A DNA stretch of 5,289 nt from Draconibacterium orientale. GTDB taxonomy: Bacteria > Bacteroidota > Bacteroidia > Bacteroidales > UBA1556. Positions 1 to 5,289 of this stretch are shown piece by piece; within the stretch, counting starts at the first letter, position 1; each line of letters opens with the position of its first letter. The stretch spans positions 1 to 5,289 of the forward strand of contig DZDC01000144.1 in assembly GCA_022736595.1 (NCBI GenBank). Reading direction: 5' to 3'. The translations under genes were made by a program, and so were the position numbers. Below the pieces are notes generated by a model, which was not told where the DNA came from, made no database searches, and saw only the letters and a program-made list of their open reading frames with translations.

Positions 1-3
1 ACC

Positions 4-39
4 TCGACAAAACAATTCTTTTGGAATTGTTTTCGTCGA
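4..39. terminator. Long hairpin at left edge, possible bidirectional terminator
   Basis: Bases 4-18 pair with 24-39, giving 15 base pairs with one bulged C at 34 and a five-base loop (19-23). The loop-proximal part is AAAACAATTC against GAATTGTTTT, so each strand ends this stem with a run of four T. That pattern fits intrinsic terminators where the U-run is partly inside the stem. It could end transcripts arriving from either side: yyaL from the right, or an unseen gene left of the window. It could equally be a copy of an intergenic palindromic repeat. The pairing is seen directly; the function is inferred. Confidence 0.5.
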
Positions 40-48
40 CCCGAAGGG

Positions 49-78
49 CAAATTACGCTAATGCGTAATTTGGGTTTT
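49..78 (+). terminator. Probable intrinsic terminator for a gene left of the window
   Basis: A perfect 10-base-pair stem (CAAATTACGC, 49-58, with GCGTAATTTG, 63-72) and a TAAT loop are followed by GG and four T (75-78) on the + strand. The minus-strand side has no T-run after the stem, so the + orientation is the better one. It lies 9 bases from the hairpin at 4-39, making a two-hairpin cluster. The T-run is short, so its strength is uncertain. Confidence 0.5.
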
Positions 79-207
79 ATCATCCTCCAACTGTGGATAC
101 CCTCCAACCCATGTCACCTTTCCCAACTTTGCATCCTTATCAATCGTACTTAGTTCACAATCAGCACGTGATGTAGGTAAACTAAAATAGATTTGCTTTT
201 TGGCAAC
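58..207 (-). other. 49-codon open frame directly after the yyaL stop, same frame
   Basis: After the yyaL TAA (210-208) the same frame stays open for 49 sense codons and closes with TAG at 60-58, inside the loop of the 49-72 hairpin. The translation begins VAKKQIYFSL and ends EDDKTQITH. Its make-up is protein-like, rich in D, E and K, and about two thirds of codons start with a purine, as in real genes. It has no ATG start of its own near its beginning, and the YyaL protein already ends at its usual C-terminal motif, so an extension is not needed. It could be the remnant of another gene's 3' end, a rare readthrough tail, or chance. I do not recognise the sequence. Confidence 0.2.
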
Positions 208-2220
208 TTACAACCCCAGCATTTTCCAATCTTCCACCGGCAAGCCACAGCTTTGGTTTTGGCAAAGGAAAAATTGGAGCTTTTGGGTTTGGAAGCGTTG
301 ATGAAACAAGGGTAATTCACTTTCTTCCTCACTGGCAGCCAAAAGGGTAGAAGGGAGGTAATTTTGTGCCACTTGCTGCATCGCTTCCATGGCTCCTTTT
401 CCTGTTGCCACCAGCTCACAATGCTTAAAAGAACGCTCTAAAAAGAGTTCAGCCCAAAGCCCATAAGACTCCGTATGCTTCAGGAGCTTGGTTTGAACAT
501 TACGCAGCATTTGCTCCGAAAGAGCTTCATAATCAGGCAGATTCAAATAGCGACTCAGTTTCCATAAACTCATGGCTATCACTGAATTGGCAGAAGGGGT
601 GACGTTATCGTAAAACTCGATTTGACGGGCAACCACTGCTTCTTTTTTCAAGCTGCTGACATAAAACATCCCACTTTTAGAATCGAAAAAATCGTTTAAA
701 AGGCTTTTAGCCAATTTTTCAGCCTCCATCAAATGGGCAGGCTCAAAGGTGCATTGGTACAATTCAATATGAGCGTCGATGAGATAGGCAAGGTCTTCAG
801 CCAAAGCATCAAAGCGGGCTTTTCCATTTTTAAAACTGTGGTACCATGCTCCATCTTCATTTTTGAAATGCGTGTGGATTGCCTCCATGGTTTTAATGGC
901 AAGTTGCTTGTATTCATGATTATTCAGCTTCATGGCCGCAGTTGCCAGCGCTTTCACCATCAGAGCATTCCAGCCTAAAAGTTGTTTGTCGTCGAGGCCC
1001 GGTCTGATGCGTTTTGTGCGGTGGTTTAACAGAATTTCTTCCCAATTCTTAACCTTTTCGTTTAAGGTTTCGATGGAAATGGAATGGTGAAATGCCACTA
1101 CTTCTGGTTGCTGACTGCGCATTAAAATGTAGTTGTCATCTTCCCAAAGTCCATCTTCAGAAAGTCGGTAATATTCCATCACCAAGCTGGATTCGTCTTT
1201 GAATAGTTCCAGAATTTCTTCCTTTTTCCATACATAAAAGGCACCTTCAACGCCTTCGCTATCGGCATCTAAGGCAGCGTAATAAAGATGAAAATCCGAC
1301 TTCATTTCGCGTTCCATAAAGGTGATGCTTTGGTGGATAACCTTTTCAAAATGAGCTTCTTTATAGTGAGCAAAAGCCTGAGCATAGAGCCCAATAAGCT
1401 GGGCATTATCGTAAAGCATTTTTTCAAAATGGGGAACTTTCCATTGGATATCGGTGCTATAGCGGGCAAATCCACCTCCAATTTGGTCGTAAATGCCGCC
1501 TTCTGACATACGCTGCAAACTGAGTTTTACAAAGTCCAAACTTTCCAAATCTTGCTGCACTACGCCGTATTGGAGTAAAAAATTGAGGTTGACTGGCAAT
1601 GGAAATTTGGGTGCTCGATTGGATCCGCCGTGGGTTTTATCCCAATAATTTTTCCATTGATAAACACTGTCATTCAGGTCTTTAATTTGAAATGGATTTT
1701 GTGCTAAATCCATACTTATTTCATTTTGTTGTCGAATACCCTCCGAAATTCGTTCTGCATATTCCAAAATTTTTGGATATTGACTTCGGTACATGCTGCC
1801 AATTTGTTCTAACACTTGCATCCACTTAATTTTAGGGAAATAGGTTCCAGCAAAAAAAGGACGACCATCGGGCAAGGCCCAACAATTGAGCGGCCAACCA
1901 CCTTGTCCTGTAATAAGTTGCACCGCACTCATATACAAAGCATCCACTTCAGGATGTTCCTCGCGATCTACCTTAATGCAAACAAAATTTTCGTTCATGA
2001 GTTTTGCTACATTCACATTTTCAAAGCTTTCAGCCTCCATCACATGGCACCAATGGCAGCTGCTGTACCCAATGCTAATGAGCAGCGGGCGATTGGTTTT
2101 TTGAGATAGTGACAATGCTTCTTCGCCCCAGGGCATCCAATTTACCGGATTGTGGGCGTGTTGCAGCAGATAAGGGCTATTTTCGTGAATGAGTGCGTTG
2201 GTAAAAGAGGGTTGATTCAT
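208..2220 (-). CDS. yyaL: YyaL/SPATA20-family thioredoxin-domain protein (DUF255, COG1331)
   Basis: A full-length, 670-residue member of the family that includes Bacillus YyaL and mammalian SPATA20 (SSP411). The N-terminal thioredoxin-like domain (about 1-165) shows the family signature NSPYLLQHAHNPVNW (14-28), the CHWCH redox-type motif (55-59), VDREEHPEVD (84-93), GQGGWPL (105-111) and FAGTYFP (123-129). The rest is the alpha/alpha-barrel part resembling N-acylglucosamine 2-epimerase and six-hairpin glycosidases, with RAPKFP (202-207), GGIYDQIGGGFARYS (241-255), VPHFEKMLYDNA (262-273), DADSEG (318-323), LLGWNALM (414-421), AEDLAYLIDA (474-483) and DNVTPSANS (538-546). The end carries the usual two-cysteine CQNQSCGLPVED (653-664). 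No signal peptide is visible, so it is probably cytoplasmic. The biochemical role of the family is unsettled; redox or sugar-related activity is only inferred from folds. The ATG at 2220 sits directly before the conserved N-terminus and 20 bases past a TACTTTTG box. It is the last gene of the minus-strand run, with an 89-base gap from prmC. No damage is seen. Confidence 0.95.
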   Translation of the reverse strand: MNQPSFTNALIHENSPYLLQHAHNPVNWMPWGEEALSLSQKTNRPLLISIGYSSCHWCHVMEAESFENVNVAKLMNENFVCIKVDREEHPEVDALYMSAVQLITGQGGWPLNCWALPDGRPFFAGTYFPKIKWMQVLEQIGSMYRSQYPKILEYAERISEGIRQQNEISMDLAQNPFQIKDLNDSVYQWKNYWDKTHGGSNRAPKFPLPVNLNFLLQYGVVQQDLESLDFVKLSLQRMSEGGIYDQIGGGFARYSTDIQWKVPHFEKMLYDNAQLIGLYAQAFAHYKEAHFEKVIHQSITFMEREMKSDFHLYYAALDADSEGVEGAFYVWKKEEILELFKDESSLVMEYYRLSEDGLWEDDNYILMRSQQPEVVAFHHSISIETLNEKVKNWEEILLNHRTKRIRPGLDDKQLLGWNALMVKALATAAMKLNNHEYKQLAIKTMEAIHTHFKNEDGAWYHSFKNGKARFDALAEDLAYLIDAHIELYQCTFEPAHLMEAEKLAKSLLNDFFDSKSGMFYVSSLKKEAVVARQIEFYDNVTPSANSVIAMSLWKLSRYLNLPDYEALSEQMLRNVQTKLLKHTESYGLWAELFLERSFKHCELVATGKGAMEAMQQVAQNYLPSTLLAASEEESELPLFHQRFQTQKLQFFLCQNQSCGLPVEDWKMLGL

Positions 2221-2240
2221 AAGTCAAAATTTCTAAGCCA

Positions 2241-2274
2241 CAAAAGTAAGGTACTCCTTCGGCTGAATCGCAAA
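2241..2274 (-). promoter_or_regulatory. Bacteroidota-type promoter for yyaL
   Basis: Read on the minus strand, TACTTTTG (2248-2241) matches the Bacteroidota -7 consensus TAnnTTTG. A TTTG (2274-2271) lies 22 bases upstream as a candidate -33 box; the usual spacing is about 19-21, so this is slightly long. Transcription would start near 2236 and leave a leader of roughly 16 bases before the ATG at 2220. The leader is A/T-rich with no Shine-Dalgarno sequence, as is normal in this phylum. This would let yyaL be expressed apart from prmC. Confidence 0.55.
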
Positions 2275-2295
2275 TCTTGATACTTATTACATCTT

Positions 2296-2310
2296 GAGCT
2301 ACGGTAGCTC
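2296..2310. repeat. Short perfect dyad overlapping the prmC stop codon
   Basis: GAGCTAC and GTAGCTC are 7-base arms about a single central base (2303). On the minus strand the first arm begins in the last base of the prmC TAG stop (2312-2310). As RNA it would form about 6 pairs with a three-base loop. No T-run follows on either strand, so it is a weak terminator candidate; it could instead protect or attenuate the 3' end of the prmC message. Confidence 0.3.
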
Positions 2311-3176
2311 TACTTTATGGAATGGGTAAAGCGTATTCGATCTCTAAAGTCGTGGATCACCTCAGTAAATTGAAACCAAGGCTGAAGCATTTCTTGCATG
2401 GCTGGGCTTTGATTTTCATTGATTTCAAACCATAAATGACCTCCTTCGGTTAGACTTGCATTTGCTCGTTGAGCAATTTTTCGGTAGAAAAGTAAGGGAT
2501 CGTTTTCAGGTACAAAAAGAGCGGCATGTGGTTCGTAATCGAGCACATTGGCTTGCATAAGTGGTTTTTCAGAAGGTAAAACGTAAGGTGGATTGCTTAC
2601 GATGAGATCAAATTTTTCGGGTAAATCTTCTGTCGAATTGGAGTCTAAAATGTCTAAAATCAGAAAGTTAACTTTCAATTGAAGCGCATCCGCATTTTTT
2701 TGAGCCAATTCTATGGCGCTTGATGAAAAATCTACTGCCCAAACTTCTGATTCTGGAAATTTTGATTTTAGAGCCAGAGCGATGCATCCGCTGCCTGTGC
2801 CGATATCCAAGATACGTTGGGGGTGATGATTAGCAAATTGATGAATTATTTTGGAAACCAATTCCTCGGTTTCAGGTCTGGGAATGAGGGCATTTTCATT
2901 AATATGGAGCTCAAGATCTAAAAAAGAGGTGACCCCTAAAATATATTGTATGGGTTTGTTGGACATTAAATCTTTTACCGCAAAGTGAATGAGTAGGAGT
3001 TGTGATTCGCTAATGCGTTTTTCGAAGTTATGGACCAATTGGTGCGGCGGGATTTGAAGAAAATGATGGAAAAATTGTTTTAAAATTCCAGTGCTTTCTT
3101 GAGAACTCCATTTTACACTCAATTGAGCCAAATAATGTGCGTACACATCTGTGATTTTATTGCTGCTAACTTTCAT
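2310..3176 (-). CDS. prmC: Peptide chain release factor N5-glutamine methyltransferase PrmC (HemK)
   Basis: PrmC uses S-adenosylmethionine to methylate the glutamine of the GGQ motif in release factors RF1 and RF2 in the cytoplasm, which speeds translation termination. The 288-residue length is normal for the family. The N-terminal helical substrate-binding domain (about 1-75) leads to the family signature KPIQYILG (74-81) and IPRPETEEL (98-106). The class I methyltransferase core has the SAM-binding loop DIGTGSG (124-130), the acidic end of strand 2 (AVDFS, 147-151), and the catalytic NPPY (195-198), which holds the substrate glutamine. EINENQ (251-256) and a final DFRDRIRF (276-283) close the domain. 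The NPPY together with the PRPETE segment separates it from DNA methylases and from RlmB/PrmB-type relatives. The ATG at 3176 follows the repeat-protein stop by 24 bases with no promoter box between, suggesting one operon. The release-factor genes are not in this window. The stop is TAG. Confidence 0.96.
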   Translation of the reverse strand: MKVSSNKITDVYAHYLAQLSVKWSSQESTGILKQFFHHFLQIPPHQLVHNFEKRISESQLLLIHFAVKDLMSNKPIQYILGVTSFLDLELHINENALIPRPETEELVSKIIHQFANHHPQRILDIGTGSGCIALALKSKFPESEVWAVDFSSSAIELAQKNADALQLKVNFLILDILDSNSTEDLPEKFDLIVSNPPYVLPSEKPLMQANVLDYEPHAALFVPENDPLLFYRKIAQRANASLTEGGHLWFEINENQSPAMQEMLQPWFQFTEVIHDFRDRIRFTHSIK

Positions 3177-3200
3177 TGATTCAAATTTTTAAGTAATGTT

Positions 3201-3629
3201 TTATCTAAAATGAATTTTATGATAGTCGGCGTATTTAAAGTTCTGATCTTGCTTGAGTTTTAGGATGTAATTGCTAAATAAAATGAAAATTTGTAGTTTT
3301 TGAGTCATTAAGAAATTGCGAGCAGCTTCACGCTGCTCCACTGCATCCACAAGTAAAGAAAGGAATGTAAACTTGTGAACTTTAAGCCATTGGATGGCAT
3401 CAGGATCGTCGTCGATGGCATTGCAAAAAGCAGCATAATGATTGTATCCATTGGCCATCAACCAGTTGAAAGCCTCTTTGTCCGCCATTAAAGCCCCTAG
3501 CAATGCGGCCAATTCAGGATATCCATTGTGCAACAACCAAAGGTGAAACTTAGAATTTCCTTTCAGCACTTCTATCATCGCCAGAAGGATTTTGGAGTCG
3601 TAATCGTATAGTTCTTTAGGTCGATTCAA
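3201..3629 (-). CDS. Small protein of four 25-residue tandem repeats, function unknown
   Basis: A 142-residue protein that I cannot assign to a named family. It is made of four tandem 25-residue units at 16-40, 41-65, 66-90 and 91-115. Unit position 16 is W31, W56, W81 and then F106, exactly 25 apart, and is always followed by Leu. Position 6 is V/A/A/A, position 10 N/D/D/R, position 13 F/A/A/A, and position 22 Y/Y/F/L; units 1 and 2 share WL..NGY. The pattern suggests pairs of short helices stacked as a small solenoid, perhaps a protein-binding scaffold. The C-terminal tail (116-142) is basic and aromatic. No signal peptide or metal motif is seen. An in-frame TGA lies 6 bases upstream of the TTG at 3629, so the gene starts there or further in; the next ATG (3578) would delete the N-terminus and the edge of unit 1, making TTG more likely. 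It sits 29 bases after the transporter gene and 24 before prmC, probably in one operon. Confidence 0.8.
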   Translation of the reverse strand: MNRPKELYDYDSKILLAMIEVLKGNSKFHLWLLHNGYPELAALLGALMADKEAFNWLMANGYNHYAAFCNAIDDDPDAIQWLKVHKFTFLSLLVDAVEQREAARNFLMTQKLQIFILFSNYILKLKQDQNFKYADYHKIHFR

Positions 3630-3653
3630 GGTGCTTCAGTTAAAGTTAAGGGG

Positions 3654-3661
3654 CAAAATTA
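3654..3661 (-). promoter_or_regulatory. Possible internal -7 box before the repeat-protein gene
   Basis: On the minus strand TAATTTTG (3661-3654), followed by C, matches TAnnTTTGC and includes the transporter's TAA stop codon. A start near 3649 would leave a leader of about 20 bases before the TTG at 3629. No TTTG is found 19-21 bases upstream, so the box may be chance in A/T-rich sequence. Confidence 0.2.
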
Positions 3662-4912
3662 TGAATTATCTTGGGTTTTATGGCACTGAAATTTACGAAT
3701 GAAGAAAAAGGAGCTCAGCATCAGCACTGCAATTAAAACGAAAATTGGAGTGAACCCCGTGGTTTGAATAAATGCCCCCACCATGATGGGAAAGAGCGCA
3801 GGAATTAGATTTCCAACTCCCGATAAACCTGCATAAAGCGTGCGGTTGTGATTGCCGGAAATTTCGATGAGCAGGCCATCCATACTCACTTTATAAGTTG
3901 AAACAAACAAGCCACTTATGAAGAACAACGCTGTAAAATACCATTCTTTTTCAGGAATTATAAGCGCTAAAATGGGTAAGCTTGCGCCCAAAATGGCATC
4001 GATGGTTAAGACTTTTTGGTACTTAAACCTATTTTTAATCGTGAATAAAATGAGGCTTCCAAACAACATACCGAGGGTTCGAGAAACTACAAAAGTACTA
4101 AGGGCTAGTACACTGAGACCGGTGGTTTGTTTTACCAAAAGGATAACAAATGGCATCAAACTTAATCCAATACCAAGGAGGTTTAATACAATTAAATAGA
4201 GCTTAAGGTTTTGATTTTTACGTAGTTCCTTAGGGAGTTGTTTAAGATAATCTAATGGATTTAGCTTTACAACAGCACTTGCCACTCTTTCGCGAAGCAT
4301 ATAAAAACCGCCACTGGCCATTGAAAGAAGTATAGCTGCAAAAGCAAAAAGCAAGAAATAATTGTTGGGATAAGTGCTTTGGTTTAAAATATAGCCGGCG
4401 GCCAGGGACGAGATAAATAAACCTATGGAATTCATGGATTGTTTTAAGCTGAAGAAGCGCTTGCGCTCAGAAGGGAGAATGCTTTTTCCAAGTAAATCGA
4501 TATAGGAAACATTGGAAAAAGAACCGCTAAAAGCAAAAAGGGAAATAAAGATAAACAGAAAAAGCATGATGATTCCTTTATCGTCGATAAAACCTTGATA
4601 TTTAAATAATAAAGCAATAAAAATTAGACTTACAATTCGAAGGTTGATGCCCAGAATTATCAGTTTTTTCTTAAAAGGAACATGAGCCACCATCATGCTG
4701 AAAACCAATTGCATTAAACTCGAAGCCCCCACCATGATGGCGGTTAAGAGTCCCAATTGCCATGCGTTAGCTCCTAAATTTAGCATCATGGCAGGAATGA
4801 TGGTATCCACATCCATAAAATTGCTTGCCAAGGCAAGAAAACTCGAATGCCATAGAAAAGATTGAAAGTTTTTCTTTGAATAATGTGCTTCCATGTTGGT
4901 CGCTGAACTCAT
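3659..4912 (-). CDS. Major facilitator superfamily (MFS) transporter, substrate unknown
   Basis: A 417-residue inner-membrane protein when started at the ATG at 4912. Twelve hydrophobic segments can be picked out, at about 19-43, 50-75, 83-104, 112-138, 158-177, 184-206, 238-260, 265-291, 301-320, 324-343, 358-382 and 387-406. They fall in two sets of six around a basic central loop (about 207-237), the standard MFS plan and length. The loop between helices 2 and 3 is VPFKKK (78-83) rather than the classic GxxxDRxGRR motif A, so this is a divergent member. A charged loop SERKRFF (148-154) lies between helices 4 and 5. Substrate and direction cannot be told. The frame is open further to a TTG at 4933, but that codon overlaps a TACTTTTG promoter box and would lie upstream of the expected transcript start. 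The ATG at 4894 (411 residues) is the other candidate. It is the first gene of the presumed operon with the repeat protein and prmC. Confidence 0.88.
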   Translation of the reverse strand: MSSATNMEAHYSKKNFQSFLWHSSFLALASNFMDVDTIIPAMMLNLGANAWQLGLLTAIMVGASSLMQLVFSMMVAHVPFKKKLIILGINLRIVSLIFIALLFKYQGFIDDKGIIMLFLFIFISLFAFSGSFSNVSYIDLLGKSILPSERKRFFSLKQSMNSIGLFISSLAAGYILNQSTYPNNYFLLFAFAAILLSMASGGFYMLRERVASAVVKLNPLDYLKQLPKELRKNQNLKLYLIVLNLLGIGLSLMPFVILLVKQTTGLSVLALSTFVVSRTLGMLFGSLILFTIKNRFKYQKVLTIDAILGASLPILALIIPEKEWYFTALFFISGLFVSTYKVSMDGLLIEISGNHNRTLYAGLSGVGNLIPALFPIMVGAFIQTTGFTPIFVLIAVLMLSSFFFIRKFQCHKTQDNS

Positions 4913-4929
4913 AAGTTTTGAAATATTGC

Positions 4930-4938
4930 GCAAAAGTA
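4930..4938 (-). promoter_or_regulatory. Bacteroidota-type -7 box upstream of the transporter gene
   Basis: On the minus strand TACTTTTGC (4938-4930) is a full match to the Bacteroidota -7 consensus TAnnTTTGC and is the same octamer used upstream of yyaL. Transcription would begin near 4926, about 14 bases before the ATG at 4912. No clear TTTG is seen at -33, so support comes from the -7 box and its position only. Confidence 0.45.
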
Positions 4939-5073
4939 GAAAGATATTGCGAAGTATTTTTACCTATTTAGGAATAGTTTTTCAGCGTTCTTTAAGTTAA
5001 GCAACAAGAAATATGTTATTAAATAATTGTTTTATAATTAGATACACATAAAGTAAAAAATAATTTGCTATCA

Positions 5074-5104
5074 TTTGGTTGAAAAGAAAATGTGATTATC
5101 TTTG
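5074..5104 (+). promoter_or_regulatory. Bacteroidota-type promoter for tRNA-Lys
   Basis: TTTG at 5074-5077 and TATCTTTG at 5097-5104 (followed by C) match the -33 TTTG and -7 TAnnTTTG boxes of the Bacteroidota primary sigma factor, with a 19-base spacer, within the usual range. The start site would be near 5109, leaving about 19 bases of 5' leader to be removed by RNase P. This is the best promoter in the window. Confidence 0.75.
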
Positions 5105-5108
5105 CAGT

Positions 5109-5123
5109 CTTGTTTCAAACAAG
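5109..5123. repeat. Perfect dyad in the tRNA-Lys 5' leader
   Basis: CTTGTTTCAAACAAG is a palindrome with 7-base arms around one central C, lying between the promoter and the mature tRNA start at 5128. In RNA it could form a five-pair hairpin with a TTCAA loop at the very 5' end of the precursor; in DNA it could be a dimer-binding site just at or after the start site. Its function is unknown. Confidence 0.4.
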
Positions 5124-5127
5124 CGTT

Positions 5128-5200
5128 GATTCCGTAGCTCAGCTGGTAGAGCATTACACTTTTAATGTAGTGGCCCTGGGTTCGAATCCCAGCGGGATCA
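5128..5200 (+). tRNA. tRNA-Lys, anticodon UUU
   Basis: A complete 73-base cloverleaf. The acceptor stem pairs GATTCCG (5128-5134) with CGGGATC (5193-5199) with one T-G pair, and A5200 is the discriminator. The D stem is GCTC/GAGC (5137-5140 and 5149-5152), and the anticodon stem TTACA/TGTAG (5154-5158 and 5166-5170). The seven-base loop CTTTTAA places anticodon TTT at 5161-5163, with U33 and A37 as expected. The variable loop has five bases, and the T arm is CTGGG-TTCGAAT-CCCAG. It reads AAA and AAG lysine codons. CCA is not encoded (CAAAG follows) and must be added by the CCA-adding enzyme. It is transcribed alone, divergent from the transporter gene, with its own promoter and terminator. 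Confidence 0.97.
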
Positions 5201-5209
5201 CAAAGAATG

Positions 5210-5240
5210 AAAAACCCACCTCGATTGAGGTGGGTTTTTT
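5210..5240 (+). terminator. Intrinsic terminator of the tRNA-Lys unit
   Basis: A perfect 8-base-pair stem (CCCACCTC, 5215-5222, with GAGGTGGG, 5227-5234) with loop GATT is followed by six T (5235-5240). Five A before the stem (5210-5214) can extend it by pairing with the T-run, so it could also work in the opposite direction. It begins 10 bases after the tRNA 3' end. Confidence 0.9.
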
Positions 5241-5289
5241 GTTTTATAAAATCCCCAAAAGCTTGCTTTTGAAGGGATTTTATAAAACA
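5240..5289. repeat. Long perfect inverted repeat at right edge
   Basis: TGTTTTATAAAATCCC (5240-5255) is perfectly complementary to 5274-5289, 16 base pairs. Inside, CAAAAGC (5256-5262) and GCTTTTG (5265-5271) can add six or seven pairs, with only a two-base AA bulge (5272-5273), so nearly the whole segment folds into one hairpin. Each arm also contains the self-complementary TTTTATAAAA. The first base is shared with the T-run of the preceding terminator. The repeat ends at the last base of the window and may continue beyond it. It may be a second terminator (for a minus-strand gene to the right, or as backup), or an intergenic palindromic element. Confidence 0.6.

Noticed and set aside
111..173. 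20-codon + strand ATG frame in the left intergenic stretch
   Set aside because: It is very short, has no ribosome-binding or promoter signal, and is antisense to the longer minus-strand open stretch.
150..419. 89-residue minus-strand open frame
   Set aside because: It overlaps the 3' end of yyaL in another frame, and yyaL is supported by clear family motifs to its end.
733..2109. Several + and - strand open frames of 62-97 residues inside yyaL
   Set aside because: They lie wholly within a well-supported gene, have no recognisable motifs, and are overlapping-frame artefacts.
3918..4199. 93-residue + strand open frame inside the transporter gene
   Set aside because: It is antisense to membrane helices of a convincing transporter and shows no domain or promoter of its own.
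5128..5289. Possible integration site of a mobile element at the tRNA 3' end followed by an inverted repeat
   Set aside because: No repeat of the tRNA 3' end, no integrase and no displaced tRNA fragment are seen in the window.
1..5289. CRISPR array, transposase, toxin-antitoxin or defence system
   Set aside because: No regularly spaced direct repeats, no transposase or nuclease motifs, and all large open frames are explained by the four genes listed.

Overview
The window looks like ordinary chromosome from a low-to-mid GC member of the Bacteroidota, probably Flavobacteriales-like. Several signs agree. Matches to the Bacteroidota promoter -7 box (TAnnTTTG) stand upstream of the tRNA gene and of two protein genes. 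The start codons have A/T-rich leaders with no Shine-Dalgarno sequence. The tRNA gene does not encode its CCA end. The exact lineage cannot be read from this sequence alone.

Layout: positions 1-79 hold two stacked hairpins (4-39 and 49-78); the second looks like a + strand terminator. Four protein genes follow, all on the minus strand, so in transcription order they run from right to left. They are an MFS-type 12-helix transporter (4912-3659), a small 142-residue protein built from four 25-residue tandem repeats (3629-3201), prmC, the release-factor glutamine methyltransferase (3176-2310), and a YyaL/SPATA20-family thioredoxin-domain protein (2220-208). The first three are separated by only 29 and 24 bases and are probably co-transcribed. 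The last has an 89-base gap and its own promoter-like element. At the right end, a divergent + strand unit carries tRNA-Lys(UUU) with a consensus promoter, a strong terminator, and then a second, longer inverted repeat that runs to the last base of the window.

The genes do not form an obvious pathway. prmC is translation housekeeping, the YyaL protein is a conserved family of unclear biochemical role, the transporter's substrate is unknown, and the repeat protein is unrecognised. No phage, transposase, CRISPR, toxin-antitoxin or defence signature was found, and I do not see a new multi-gene system. The points most worth a second look are the 25-residue repeat protein, the paired hairpins at both edges, the 49-codon open frame after the yyaL stop, and the transporter start codon, whose longest version overlaps a promoter box.
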